DNA of 18,093 bases. Source: Crocinitomicaceae bacterium. Lineage in GTDB: Bacteria > Bacteroidota > Bacteroidia > Flavobacteriales_D > Crocinitomicaceae. Below the pieces are notes generated by a model, which saw only the letters and a list, made by a program, of their open reading frames with translations, did no database searches and was not told where the DNA came from. Position 1 is the first letter of the stretch. Every line of letters begins with the position of its first letter. The position numbers and the translations under genes were made by a program. The stretch is taken from NCBI GenBank assembly GCA_015662935.1, contig DQTF01000118.1:1-18093 (forward strand). The letters run 5' to 3'. This document shows positions 6,865 to 14,429 of the stretch, piece after piece.

Positions 6865-8157
6865 ATGAAATACGATAGAATTAATAAAGAATTATTCATC
6901 CATAACAGAAAGGAGTTTGTTGCTGAAATGGACAGTCACGCATTGGCTGTTTTTAATTCAAACGATATATATCCGATTAGCGCTGATAGTACCATGTCTT
7001 TTCAACAGCATCGAGATATTTTTCATTTGTCTGGAGTGGATCAGGAAGAAAGTATTCTTGTTCTTTCTCCATTTTCGTTGAATAAATCTCATCGTGAGGT
7101 ATTGTTCTTGAAAGAAACAAATGAGCATATTGCTGTTTGGGAGGGTGAGAAGTTAACGAAAGAAGCAGCGTTTGATACTTCTGGAATTAAAACCGTTTAT
7201 TGGTTGAGTGATTTTGATAGAGTTTTCAAACAAATGATGTGTGAGGTTGATTTAATTTACCTTAACACGAATGAGCATCTTCGTGCAAGCACAGTTGTTG
7301 AAACGAGAGAAGATCGCTTTATAAAGAAGGTGAAAGAATCTTACCCGTCTCATGATGTGCGAAGAAGTGCGCCGATTATGCATCATATTCGTTCGATGAA
7401 GCATAAAATCGAGGTTAATTTAATGCAAAAAGCTTGTAATATCACAAAGTTAGGAGTTGAAAGAGTTTTAGGCTTCGTGAAACCAGGTGTTTGGGAATAT
7501 GAAATTGAGGCAGAATTAATGCATGAATTCTTGAGAAATCGTTCGCAAGGTTTTGCTTACACGCCAATTGTTGCATCTGGAGCAAGTGCTTGTGTTTTGC
7601 ATTATATTCAGAATAATCAACAATGTAAAGATGGCGACGTTATATTACTAGATGTCGGTGCAGAATACGCGAATTATGCATCTGATTTAACACGATCAAT
7701 TCCTGTGAATGGTAAGTTTTCTCAGCGTCAAAAAGAAGTGTACAATGCAGTTCTTTCTGTGAAGAAAGCAGCGGAGAAATTATTGGTTCCCGGAACGATG
7801 CTTGACGATTACCACAAAGAAGTAGGGAGGTTGATGGAAAGTCAATTGCTGAAATTGAAGTTAATTGATAAGACAGATATTAAAAGTCAAGATAAAAACT
7901 GGCCAGCATATAAGAAATATTTTATGCATGGCACATCTCACTTTATTGGGTTGGATACCCACGATCTAGGGATGTATAACGAGCCTATTAAAGCTGGAAT
8001 GGCATTTACATGCGAGCCGGGTATTTATATACCAGAAGAGAATTTAGGAATACGAATTGAAGACGATTTAATCGTTCAAAAATCAGGTGCGCCGTTTAAT
8101 TTAATGGGAGAAATTCCAATTGAAGCGGAAGAAATTGAAGATTTGATGAATGCTTAA
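6865..8157 (+). CDS. pepP: Xaa-Pro aminopeptidase (M24 metallopeptidase)
   Basis: This enzyme removes an N-terminal residue that precedes proline, in the cytoplasm, using two metal ions. The N-terminal creatinase-like domain (AMP_N) covers about residues 1-165 and the pita-bread catalytic domain about 180-425. All five metal ligands are in place: Asp263 and Asp274 (LLDVGAEYANYASDLTRS), His355 (MHGTSHFIGLDTHD), Glu384 (CEPGIYIPEENLG) and Glu399 (RIEDD). His246 and His366 match the conserved substrate or proton-relay histidines. The length of 430 residues is typical of PepP. The last eight bases overlap the start of the downstream hydrolase gene, so the two are co-transcribed and probably translationally coupled. 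Confidence 0.95.
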   Translation: MKYDRINKELFIHNRKEFVAEMDSHALAVFNSNDIYPISADSTMSFQQHRDIFHLSGVDQEESILVLSPFSLNKSHREVLFLKETNEHIAVWEGEKLTKEAAFDTSGIKTVYWLSDFDRVFKQMMCEVDLIYLNTNEHLRASTVVETREDRFIKKVKESYPSHDVRRSAPIMHHIRSMKHKIEVNLMQKACNITKLGVERVLGFVKPGVWEYEIEAELMHEFLRNRSQGFAYTPIVASGASACVLHYIQNNQQCKDGDVILLDVGAEYANYASDLTRSIPVNGKFSQRQKEVYNAVLSVKKAAEKLLVPGTMLDDYHKEVGRLMESQLLKLKLIDKTDIKSQDKNWPAYKKYFMHGTSHFIGLDTHDLGMYNEPIKAGMAFTCEPGIYIPEENLGIRIEDDLIVQKSGAPFNLMGEIPIEAEEIEDLMNA

Positions 8158-8914
8158 ACCATCGCAAAACAATTTGAACTACAGGGTGATCGGGAATGGT
8201 CGCCCTGTAGTTTTTTTACACGGTTTTCTCGAATCAATGACAATGTGGGAACATCTTTCTTTCTCAAATAACATCCAACAAATTCTCATTGATTTACCAG
8301 GACATGGAGCTTCGGATTGCAACCCCGAAGAACTCTCAATGGCTTCCGTTGCAAAAGATGTGAAAATCATTCTTGACGATTTAGACTTGCAAGAATATCA
8401 GATCGTCGGTCATTCTATGGGCGGTTATGTTGGTTTAGAGTTGAAGAAAATAGATGCTCGCTGTAAAAAAATAATCTTGCTACATTCTAATTTCTGGCAA
8501 GATTCTCTTCAAAAGAAAAATGACAGGCTTCGAGTGTCAAAGGTTGTTCGAAAGAATAAAAAAATATTTATTTACGAAGCAATTCCCAATTTGTTTTTGA
8601 ATCCTCAAAAGAATGATAAAGAAATAAAGAGTCTAATTGATGAAGCTATTCAAATCGATGCAGAGGTGATTGCTAAATATTCAATTGCAATGAGTGAACG
8701 GAATGATAACACTCTATTTATACAGGAGAATAAAGAGGATGTTTTGATTGTTCAAGGGGCAGAAGATGCGATTGTTTCGTGTCAAAAAATGAAAGTGTCA
8801 ATCTCTATTGTTGGTATGAAAATGATTGAGATAAATGATTGTGGCCACATGGGGCATATTGAAAAACCGGAGGAAATAAATCGTATTCTAAAAAGGCATC
8901 TAGTAAAAAACTAG
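8150..8914 (+). CDS. alpha/beta-fold hydrolase
   Basis: This is a cytoplasmic serine hydrolase of the alpha/beta-hydrolase fold, 254 residues long. The oxyanion motif HGF is at 24-26, the nucleophile elbow GHSMGG has Ser89, the acid is probably Asp206 (QGAEDAIV), and the base is His233 (DCGHMGHIEKPEE). The loop IDLPGHGASD (47-56) is typical of esterases and lactonases of the MhpC/BioH type. The substrate cannot be told from sequence. The gene overlaps the aminopeptidase stop by eight bases, and its stop is one base from the stop of the convergent gene, leaving no room for a separate terminator. Confidence 0.9.
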   Translation: MLKPSQNNLNYRVIGNGRPVVFLHGFLESMTMWEHLSFSNNIQQILIDLPGHGASDCNPEELSMASVAKDVKIILDDLDLQEYQIVGHSMGGYVGLELKKIDARCKKIILLHSNFWQDSLQKKNDRLRVSKVVRKNKKIFIYEAIPNLFLNPQKNDKEIKSLIDEAIQIDAEVIAKYSIAMSERNDNTLFIQENKEDVLIVQGAEDAIVSCQKMKVSISIVGMKMIEINDCGHMGHIEKPEEINRILKRHLVKN

Positions 8915-8915
8915 G

Positions 8916-9302
8916 CTATTTATACTTTTTCATCGATGTCACAGGTTGTGGGTACATACCATCCCTAGCAATTTTTCGTCCTCTTTTGTAAACAATGATT
9001 CTTTCAGTTGCTAATTGTCCTTCTATAGTCGCATCAACTAAATAATAAGTTTGCGCTTTGAACATAACTTTATAAGTTCCGATCAATTTGTTATTGCCAA
9101 CTGTTATTAAAATGTCTTTCTTGCCTATTTCGACATATATTGCACTTGAACTGACGCGCATGATTTTTTCTCCTGTGTCAATGTTATATGCAGGAATTTC
9201 GCCTTTGTATTTTCCTAAATATTTTCGTTTTAAATGGATTTCTTTTTGTGCAGAAATCATCACAGGAAGGACAACAAACAAAGTAAAAATCCATTTAATC
9301 AT
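8916..9302 (-). CDS. small secreted protein of unknown function
   Basis: The protein has an N-terminal Sec signal peptide (MIKWIFTLFVVLPVMISAQ, cleavage after Ala18) followed by a basic, beta-rich domain of about 110 residues, so it is probably periplasmic. The conserved-looking segment is YLGKYKGEIPAYNIDTGEK. I do not recognise the family. I chose the ATG at 9302 over the one at 9326 because a good promoter lies between them: TTG, 19 bases, TATCTTCG, ending four bases before the 9302 ATG. The shorter start also gives a standard signal peptide (128 residues in all). Confidence 0.7.
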   Translation of the reverse strand: MIKWIFTLFVVLPVMISAQKEIHLKRKYLGKYKGEIPAYNIDTGEKIMRVSSSAIYVEIGKKDILITVGNNKLIGTYKVMFKAQTYYLVDATIEGQLATERIIVYKRGRKIARDGMYPQPVTSMKKYK

Positions 9303-9306
9303 AGAG

Positions 9307-9336
9307 CGAAGATAAGGAAAACTCATGAAACGGCAA
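9307..9336 (-). promoter_or_regulatory. Bacteroidota-type promoter (TTG-N19-TATCTTCG)
   Basis: On the minus strand a TTG (9336-9334) is followed after exactly 19 bases by TATCTTCG (9314-9307), matching the -33/-7 pattern known for flavobacteria with C in place of the second-last T. It is the best promoter match in the window. The -7 element ends four bases before the start codon, so the mRNA is predicted to be leaderless. Confidence 0.6.
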
Positions 9337-9400
9337 TTTCTAACAGTTCAAAACTCCAATGTTCTAAAATGCTAACACTTTTTCTTTCAAAACAACTTTT

Positions 9401-9430
9401 CAACATTCTCTGCATTTACCAACATTCTCT
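9401..9430 (+). repeat. direct repeat CAACATTCTCT, two copies
   Basis: The 11-base sequence occurs at 9401-9411 and again at 9420-9430 (19-base period), in the 185-base gap between the secreted protein start and thyA. It lies just upstream of the thyA -7 element. It might be a protein-binding site; the evidence is repetition alone. Confidence 0.3.
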
Positions 9431-9452
9431 TTCTATTCTCACTCAAAAGACC

Positions 9453-9460
9453 TAAATTCG
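9453..9460 (+). promoter_or_regulatory. -7 element of thyA
   Basis: TAAATTCG fits TAnnTT(T/C)G, with TTC (not TTG) at the 19-base -33 spacing. It ends 27 bases before the thyA ATG and probably drives thyA together with the overlapping CapA-like gene. Confidence 0.45.
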
Positions 9461-9487
9461 AGACTGCAATAAAAAAGTACTCAAAGA

Positions 9488-10282
9488 ATGAAGCAATACC
9501 ATGATTTACTTCGGCATATATCCGAAAATGGAACACTAAAAGAAGACAGAACAGGAACAGGAACAAAATCTGTTTTTGGTTATCAAATGCGTTTTGATTT
9601 AAGCAAAGGTTTTCCTTGTGTTACGACTAAGAAATTACATCTTCGTTCTATTATTATTGAACTACTTTGGTTCTTACAAGGGGACACCAATGTCAAATTC
9701 TTGCAAGATAACAAAGTGAAAATTTGGGACGAATGGGCTGATGAAAACGGAGATCTTGGCCCTGTTTATGGTCATCAATGGCGATCTTGGCCAGACGGAA
9801 AAGGCGGAACAATTGACCAAATTACCAAGCTAGTTGAAAACCTAAAAAACAACCCTGATTCAAGACGTCATCTAATTTCGGCATGGAATGTGGCTGATGT
9901 GGATAATATGGCGTTGCCTCCTTGTCACACCATGTTTCAATTTTATGTTGCAGATGGAAAGTTAAGTTGTCAATTGTATCAACGAAGTGCAGATACTTTT
10001 TTAGGTGTTCCTTTTAACATTGCTTCGTACGCGCTATTAACGATGATGCTGGCACAAGTTTGCGATTTAGAAGTGGGAGATTTTGTACACACATTTGGTG
10101 ATGCACATATTTATAGCAACCATTTTGAACAGGTTGAACTTCAGTTGAGCAGAGATTTTAAAGAATTGCCAACCATGAAAATCAATCCTGAAGTTAAAGA
10201 TATATTTGGATTTACATATGAAGATTTTGAACTTATTAATTACGACCCACATCCGCACATTAAAGGTGCAGTCGCTGTGTAG
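9488..10282 (+). CDS. thyA: Thymidylate synthase
   Basis: ThyA methylates dUMP to dTMP using methylene-tetrahydrofolate, which becomes dihydrofolate. At 264 residues it is the same length as the Escherichia coli enzyme, and the catalytic Cys146 in LPPCHTMFQFYV falls at the same number. Other family signatures are present: the phosphate-binding Arg21 (KEDRTGTGT), DEWAD and GPVYGHQWRSW, the second-subunit Arg pair DSRRHLISAWN (124-134), and QRSADTFLGVPFNIASYALL. It heads a plus-strand group; folA, which recycles its dihydrofolate product, follows after one intervening gene. The 3' end overlaps the CapA-like gene. Confidence 0.97.
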   Translation: MKQYHDLLRHISENGTLKEDRTGTGTKSVFGYQMRFDLSKGFPCVTTKKLHLRSIIIELLWFLQGDTNVKFLQDNKVKIWDEWADENGDLGPVYGHQWRSWPDGKGGTIDQITKLVENLKNNPDSRRHLISAWNVADVDNMALPPCHTMFQFYVADGKLSCQLYQRSADTFLGVPFNIASYALLTMMLAQVCDLEVGDFVHTFGDAHIYSNHFEQVELQLSRDFKELPTMKINPEVKDIFGFTYEDFELINYDPHPHIKGAVAV

Positions 10283-11633
10283 TTTCCTTTTTTTAACACT
10301 TGCTTTTTCTGGTTTTAGCCAAGAGAAATTGAGTTTTGTTTTTGTCGGTGATGTTATGCAACACGATGGGCAAATTGAAGCGGCCTATAATAAAGCTTTT
10401 GGTGGCGGCTATGAATACGACGATGGTTTTAAATTTATAAAACCAATCATTAATGAATACGATTTCAAAATTGCCAACCTTGAAGTGACACTTGCTGGAA
10501 AGCCATTTAAAGGGTATCCACAATTTTCTGCACCAGATGATTTAGCAGTTACATTAAAAAATACCGGATTCAATGTGATTCTTACTTCGAACAATCATTC
10601 GTGTGATAGAGGTTCAAAAGGTGTTATTCGCACATTGGATAAGTTGGATGAATTAGGATTGGTGCATACCGGAACTTTTCGAGACAAAGAAGAAAGGGAT
10701 GCAAATTACCCCTTAATTTTAGAAGAGAACGGAATGAAAATCGCCATTCTAAATTATACTTACGGAACCAACGGATTGTCCGTATCAAAACCTTTAATCA
10801 TTAACTACATCGATAGTGCAGTAATTCGTAAAGATGTGGAACGAGCACAAGAATTAAATGCCGATTATATTATTTGCAATATGCATTGGGGTAAAGAATA
10901 CCGCTCACTTCCAGATAGTTATCAGGAAAAATGGGAAGCGTATTGCTACATAGTTGGAGTTGATATGGTGATGGGGGGGCATCCGCATACAGTGCAACCG
11001 ATACAAAAACACCTGAATAAAAATAACGAAGAACAATTAACGGTTTGGTCATTAGGTAACTTTGTTTCTAATATGGGAACACGTCCAACTAGGGGGGGGG
11101 TGATGGTTGGTGTTGATTTGGAAATGAAAGAGAATAAAGTTCAACTAGGAGATGTTAATTATAACCTTATTTACGTTCTGAAGAAGAATGAAGGTGCGAT
11201 CACGCAATATTACATTCTCCCAGATTTTGACTACAATAAGTTTCGACCAGGTTTTATTGATGCTAAAAATATAGAACGAAAAAATTTCTTCTTTGGAGAT
11301 AGTAGAAAGTTGTATAAAGAACAAAATATAGGAACGGTAGAATCAATCATTTCTGAAGATTCTCCAATTGGCAGACTGTACCAAAAGTATTTGACCAGTT
11401 ATTATGCAATCGAATTGAAAGGAACAGACCCTAGTTTACTTTCAAATAAATTCATGATAAATACTCTCTCTAAAACAGTTGATAAAAGAGGTCAACAACA
11501 CATTCTTTATGGGACTTATGATTCTCAAATGGAAGCAGAAATGAACCTCCGTTTTCTCAATTCTTGCCAAATATCGACTGAACAAAATTGTGTAATTGTA
11601 AAAGATGGACGCATTGAAAAAGTGAATCATTAG
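10266..11633 (+). CDS. CapA-family (PGA_cap) secreted metallophosphatase-fold protein
   Basis: The CapA family has a calcineurin-like metallophosphatase fold; the founding member acts in poly-gamma-glutamate capsule synthesis, but most relatives are uncharacterised. From the GTG at 10266 the protein has 455 residues: a Sec signal (SLCSFLFLTLAFSGFSQ), then the metal-site motifs VGDVMQHD (27-34), NLEVTLAG (71-78), SNNHSCDRG (108-116), MHWGKEYR (206-213) and GGHPHTVQP (237-245), plus SLGNFVSNM. The last 40 residues (ILYGTYDSQMEAEMNLRFL) resemble a SPOR peptidoglycan-binding repeat, tentatively. ATGs at 10206 and 10218 are also in frame but overlap thyA by 65-77 bases; GTG gives 17 bases of overlap. 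The gene holds G runs of 7 and 9 bases, unusual in this AT-rich DNA. Confidence 0.85.
   Translation: MQSLCSFLFLTLAFSGFSQEKLSFVFVGDVMQHDGQIEAAYNKAFGGGYEYDDGFKFIKPIINEYDFKIANLEVTLAGKPFKGYPQFSAPDDLAVTLKNTGFNVILTSNNHSCDRGSKGVIRTLDKLDELGLVHTGTFRDKEERDANYPLILEENGMKIAILNYTYGTNGLSVSKPLIINYIDSAVIRKDVERAQELNADYIICNMHWGKEYRSLPDSYQEKWEAYCYIVGVDMVMGGHPHTVQPIQKHLNKNNEEQLTVWSLGNFVSNMGTRPTRGGVMVGVDLEMKENKVQLGDVNYNLIYVLKKNEGAITQYYILPDFDYNKFRPGFIDAKNIERKNFFFGDSRKLYKEQNIGTVESIISEDSPIGRLYQKYLTSYYAIELKGTDPSLLSNKFMINTLSKTVDKRGQQHILYGTYDSQMEAEMNLRFLNSCQISTEQNCVIVKDGRIEKVNH
11092..11100 (+). repeat. homopolymeric G tract (nine G) inside the CapA-like gene
   Basis: Nine consecutive G bases encode part of PTRGGVMV at about residues 274-281 of the CapA-like protein. 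A seven-G run lies 113 bases upstream at 10973-10979 (MVMGGHPH). At the lengths given the frame is open. A change of one base in the nine-G run would truncate the protein after the metal-binding core. Confidence 0.8.
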
Positions 11634-11697
11634 AAGTTGGTTAATATTATGAAGTCTATTCCACTAACGTCTGATTTCCTTAACTCCTTAATATAAA

Positions 11698-12222
11698 ATG
11701 AAAACAACCTTAATCGTAGCAATGGACAAAGCCAGAGGAATTGGAAAAAACAATGACCTCATGTGGCATCTTCCTGCGGATATGAAATTCTTCAAAGAAA
11801 CAACTACTGGACATATTGTTTTGATGGGAAGAAAGAATTTTGAATCAATTCCTGAGAAATATCGACCATTAGTGAACAGAGATAATATTATTTTGACTAG
11901 AAATACTTCTTATTCTGCAGAAGGTTGCACGATTATTCATGATATGAAAGAGGTGGTAGATTTATTTTCTGCTTTTGATGAAAGAACCTTATTCATTATC
12001 GGTGGCGGAGAGATTTATCGCTTAGCTATGGAGGCAGATATGATTGATGAAATGATAATTACACACGTCAATGAGAATTACGATGCTGATACATTTTTCC
12101 CACCATTTGAGCTGTGCGATTGGAAAGTAGAAACTGTTTTAACACAAGAAAAAAACGAAAGACACAAAGCAAGTTTCACAGTTGTTAAATACACAAAACT
12201 GTCAAGAAGTCGAGAAGCGTAG
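11698..12222 (+). CDS. folA: Dihydrofolate reductase
   Basis: FolA reduces dihydrofolate to tetrahydrofolate with NADPH, regenerating the cofactor used by ThyA. The signature GIGKNNDLMWHLPADMKFFK (14-33) includes the substrate-binding Asp28; MGRKNFESIP (54-63) and the glycine-rich FIIGGGEIYRLA (about 99-110) bind NADPH. The family normally ends near FTVVKYTK; here eight further residues, LSRSREA and the last Lys context, are coded by a repetitive stretch, giving 174 residues in all. The gene lies 64 bases after the CapA-like stop and 27 bases before topB, so it probably shares a transcript with topB. No -7 element is visible ahead of it. Confidence 0.96.
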   Translation: MKTTLIVAMDKARGIGKNNDLMWHLPADMKFFKETTTGHIVLMGRKNFESIPEKYRPLVNRDNIILTRNTSYSAEGCTIIHDMKEVVDLFSAFDERTLFIIGGGEIYRLAMEADMIDEMIITHVNENYDADTFFPPFELCDWKVETVLTQEKNERHKASFTVVKYTKLSRSREA

Positions 12223-12247
12223 CGGTCGAAAATCAAAAAATCAAGAA
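12201..12247 (+). repeat. degenerate short repeats spanning the folA stop and the topB leader
   Basis: The stretch is built from variants of one unit: GTCAAGAA, GTCGAGAA, then GTCGAAAA, TCAAAAAA and TCAAGAAT, with AGCGTAGCGG in the middle. It covers the last seven codons of folA, its stop and the whole gap before the topB ATG. It could be a local copy of a dispersed intergenic repeat that has lengthened FolA; this needs a genome-wide comparison. Confidence 0.35.
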
Positions 12248-12249
12248 TA

Positions 12250-14352
12250 ATGAAAGTTTGTATAGCTGAAAAACCAAGTGTAGCCAAAGATATTGCCGAA
12301 ATCCTCGGAGCAAAGCAACGTCATGATGGTTATTTTGAAGGGAACGGTTATCAGATTACATGGACTTTTGGTCATCTTTGTACGCTCAAAGAACCGCACG
12401 ATTATAATGAGAATTGGAAGTACTGGAAATTAGAAGACCTCCCAATTGTTCCTCCCAATTTTGGAATAAAACTAATTGATAACCAAGGTGTTGCAAGGCA
12501 ATTTAATACTATTGCTCGTTTGGTTCAGAATTGTGACGAGGTCATTAATTGTGGGGATGCTGGACAAGAAGGTGAACTCATTCAACGTTGGGTTCTATTG
12601 AAAGCAAAGTGCAATGTACCTATTAAGAGGTTGTGGATTTCTTCTCTAACAGAAGAGGCTATCAAAGAAGGTTTTGAAAAATTGCAACCTGCAGAAAAAT
12701 ACGATAATCTTTACCAGGCAGGGAGTGCAAGGGCAATTGGAGATTGGATGCTCGGAATCAATGGAACCAGATTGTTCACCAAAAAATTTGGTAAAGGAAA
12801 ATCTACCCTTTCTATCGGTCGAGTGCAAACGCCAACCTTAGCAATGATTGTTGAGAGACAGAAAGAAATTGATGCGTTTACCATTGCAGAATATTGGGAG
12901 TTAAAAACCAAATATAAAGAACAAGAGTTTGCTTGTCAAATTCCTCGATTAAAAACCGAAGAGAAAGCAAAACAAGGTCTTGAATATCTAAAAGATAAAG
13001 AATTTGAAATTACTTCCTTTGAACAAAAAGAAGGAAAAGAAGGTAATCCTAGATTATATGATTTAACTTCATTACAAGTAGATGCGAATAAAAAGTTTGG
13101 ATTCTCAGCAGATGAAACCTTGAAATTAATTCAAGGGTTATATGAGAAAAAATTAACAACTTACCCGAGAGTTGATACAACTTATTTAACGGAAGATTTA
13201 CATCCTAAAATTCCAAATATTCTTCGAGGAATGAGCTATTATTCTCGTTATACAGAGGTCTTGCTAAAAGAACCTATTCCAAAAACGAAAACTGTTTTTA
13301 ACGATAAAAAGGTGACAGATCACCACGCAATCATACCGACAGGAGTAATGGTGTCAGGGGTTTCTCCATCGGAGCAAAGAATTTACGACCTCATTGCAAA
13401 GCGATTTATTGCTGTTTTTTATCCACCTTGCATCGTTTCCAACACGACCGTTTTAGGTAAGGTAGAGAAATTAGAATTTAAAGCGACAGGTAAGCAAATT
13501 TTAAAACTCGGATGGCGAGAAGTTTATGCAACTGAAAAGCAAGAAACCAAATCAAAAGATGAAGAACACATCATGCCGCATTTTGAAGAAGGAGAAAAAG
13601 GACCTCATGATCCAGTTGTTCACAAGGGAAAAACTTCTCCACCAAAATATTATACAGAGGCGACTTTGCTTCGAGGAATGGAATCTGCAGGAAAGCATGT
13701 GGAGGACGAAGAGATGCGAGAATTGATGAAAGACAATGGAATTGGTCGTCCTTCTACTCGTGCAAACATCATTGAAACACTTTTTCGCAGACAATATATT
13801 GAAAAGAAGCGTAAAAACATCGTTGCAACGCCAACGGGAATAGCATTGATTAATACCATTCAAAATGAATTGCTAAAAAGCCCTGGTTTAACAGGTGACT
13901 GGGAACGAAAAATTCGCTTGATAGAAAAAGGGGAATATCAATTGGAAGTTTTTAAGCAAGAATTGTACAAGATGGTTAGAGCATTAACCGACGAGGTTAT
14001 TTTTAACACCCCTTCTTCTGTGCAGTTTTTTCAAGAAGCAGAAAAAGTAGAGATGCCAAAAAAGAAACGAGAAAAGAAAGAAATTCGTTTTGAAGAAACA
14101 AGTTGTCCGAAATGCAAGGCTTCCAAATTGATGAAAGGGAAAACGGCTATTGGTTGTGCAAATTTCAAAGAGTGTGGCTTCAAAGTCCCTTTTGAATTGA
14201 TGGGAAAGAAATTGACTGACTCGCAACTAAATGATTTGGTAACCAAGGGAAAAACAAAATTGATTAAAGGTCTTTCATCAGGCCCTGGAGAAAAAATAAG
14301 CGGTAAATTCCTGTTAGATAAGGTATTAAATATTACTTTTGATAAGGGATAA
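12250..14352 (+). CDS. topB: DNA topoisomerase III (type IA)
   Basis: TopB relaxes negatively supercoiled DNA and resolves catenanes through a tyrosine-linked single-strand break. The 700-residue protein has a TOPRIM domain with Glu7 (AEKPS) and GDAGQEGELI (102-111). Asp103 and Glu107 are kept, but the second Asp of the DxDxE motif, position 105 in Escherichia coli TopB, is Gly. The conserved GRVQTPTLAMIVERQ follows at 190-204 and the active-site Tyr305 sits in TTYPRVDTTYL. GIGRPSTRANIIETLFRRQYI is a further family signature. Near the C-terminus is a four-Cys zinc ribbon (CPKC, GC, ECG), then a basic tail of about 55 residues. It may be co-transcribed with folA. Confidence 0.95.
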   Translation: MKVCIAEKPSVAKDIAEILGAKQRHDGYFEGNGYQITWTFGHLCTLKEPHDYNENWKYWKLEDLPIVPPNFGIKLIDNQGVARQFNTIARLVQNCDEVINCGDAGQEGELIQRWVLLKAKCNVPIKRLWISSLTEEAIKEGFEKLQPAEKYDNLYQAGSARAIGDWMLGINGTRLFTKKFGKGKSTLSIGRVQTPTLAMIVERQKEIDAFTIAEYWELKTKYKEQEFACQIPRLKTEEKAKQGLEYLKDKEFEITSFEQKEGKEGNPRLYDLTSLQVDANKKFGFSADETLKLIQGLYEKKLTTYPRVDTTYLTEDLHPKIPNILRGMSYYSRYTEVLLKEPIPKTKTVFNDKKVTDHHAIIPTGVMVSGVSPSEQRIYDLIAKRFIAVFYPPCIVSNTTVLGKVEKLEFKATGKQILKLGWREVYATEKQETKSKDEEHIMPHFEEGEKGPHDPVVHKGKTSPPKYYTEATLLRGMESAGKHVEDEEMRELMKDNGIGRPSTRANIIETLFRRQYIEKKRKNIVATPTGIALINTIQNELLKSPGLTGDWERKIRLIEKGEYQLEVFKQELYKMVRALTDEVIFNTPSSVQFFQEAEKVEMPKKKREKKEIRFEETSCPKCKASKLMKGKTAIGCANFKECGFKVPFELMGKKLTDSQLNDLVTKGKTKLIKGLSSGPGEKISGKFLLDKVLNITFDKG

Positions 14353-14373
14353 GACCTCATTGGTCTAATTTTT
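14352..14373 (+). terminator. possible weak Rho-independent terminator after topB
   Basis: A five-base stem AGACC/GGTCT with a five-base loop starts on the topB stop codon and is followed by AATTTTT. The stem is short, so termination would be weak. Confidence 0.35.
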
Positions 14374-14429
14374 CGTAAAATGACTTTATAAAATTGTATA
14401 TTTATCTATAATTATAACCAATTCCTATC

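Noticed and set aside
9401..9430. CAACATTCTCT direct repeat as a CRISPR or tandem-repeat array
   Set aside because: There are only two copies, and the unit is too short for a CRISPR repeat.
10206..10265. ATG starts for the CapA-like gene inside thyA
   Set aside because: They need 65-77 bases of overlap with thyA. The GTG at 10266 directly precedes the signal peptide core, though its lack of a basic residue leaves some doubt.
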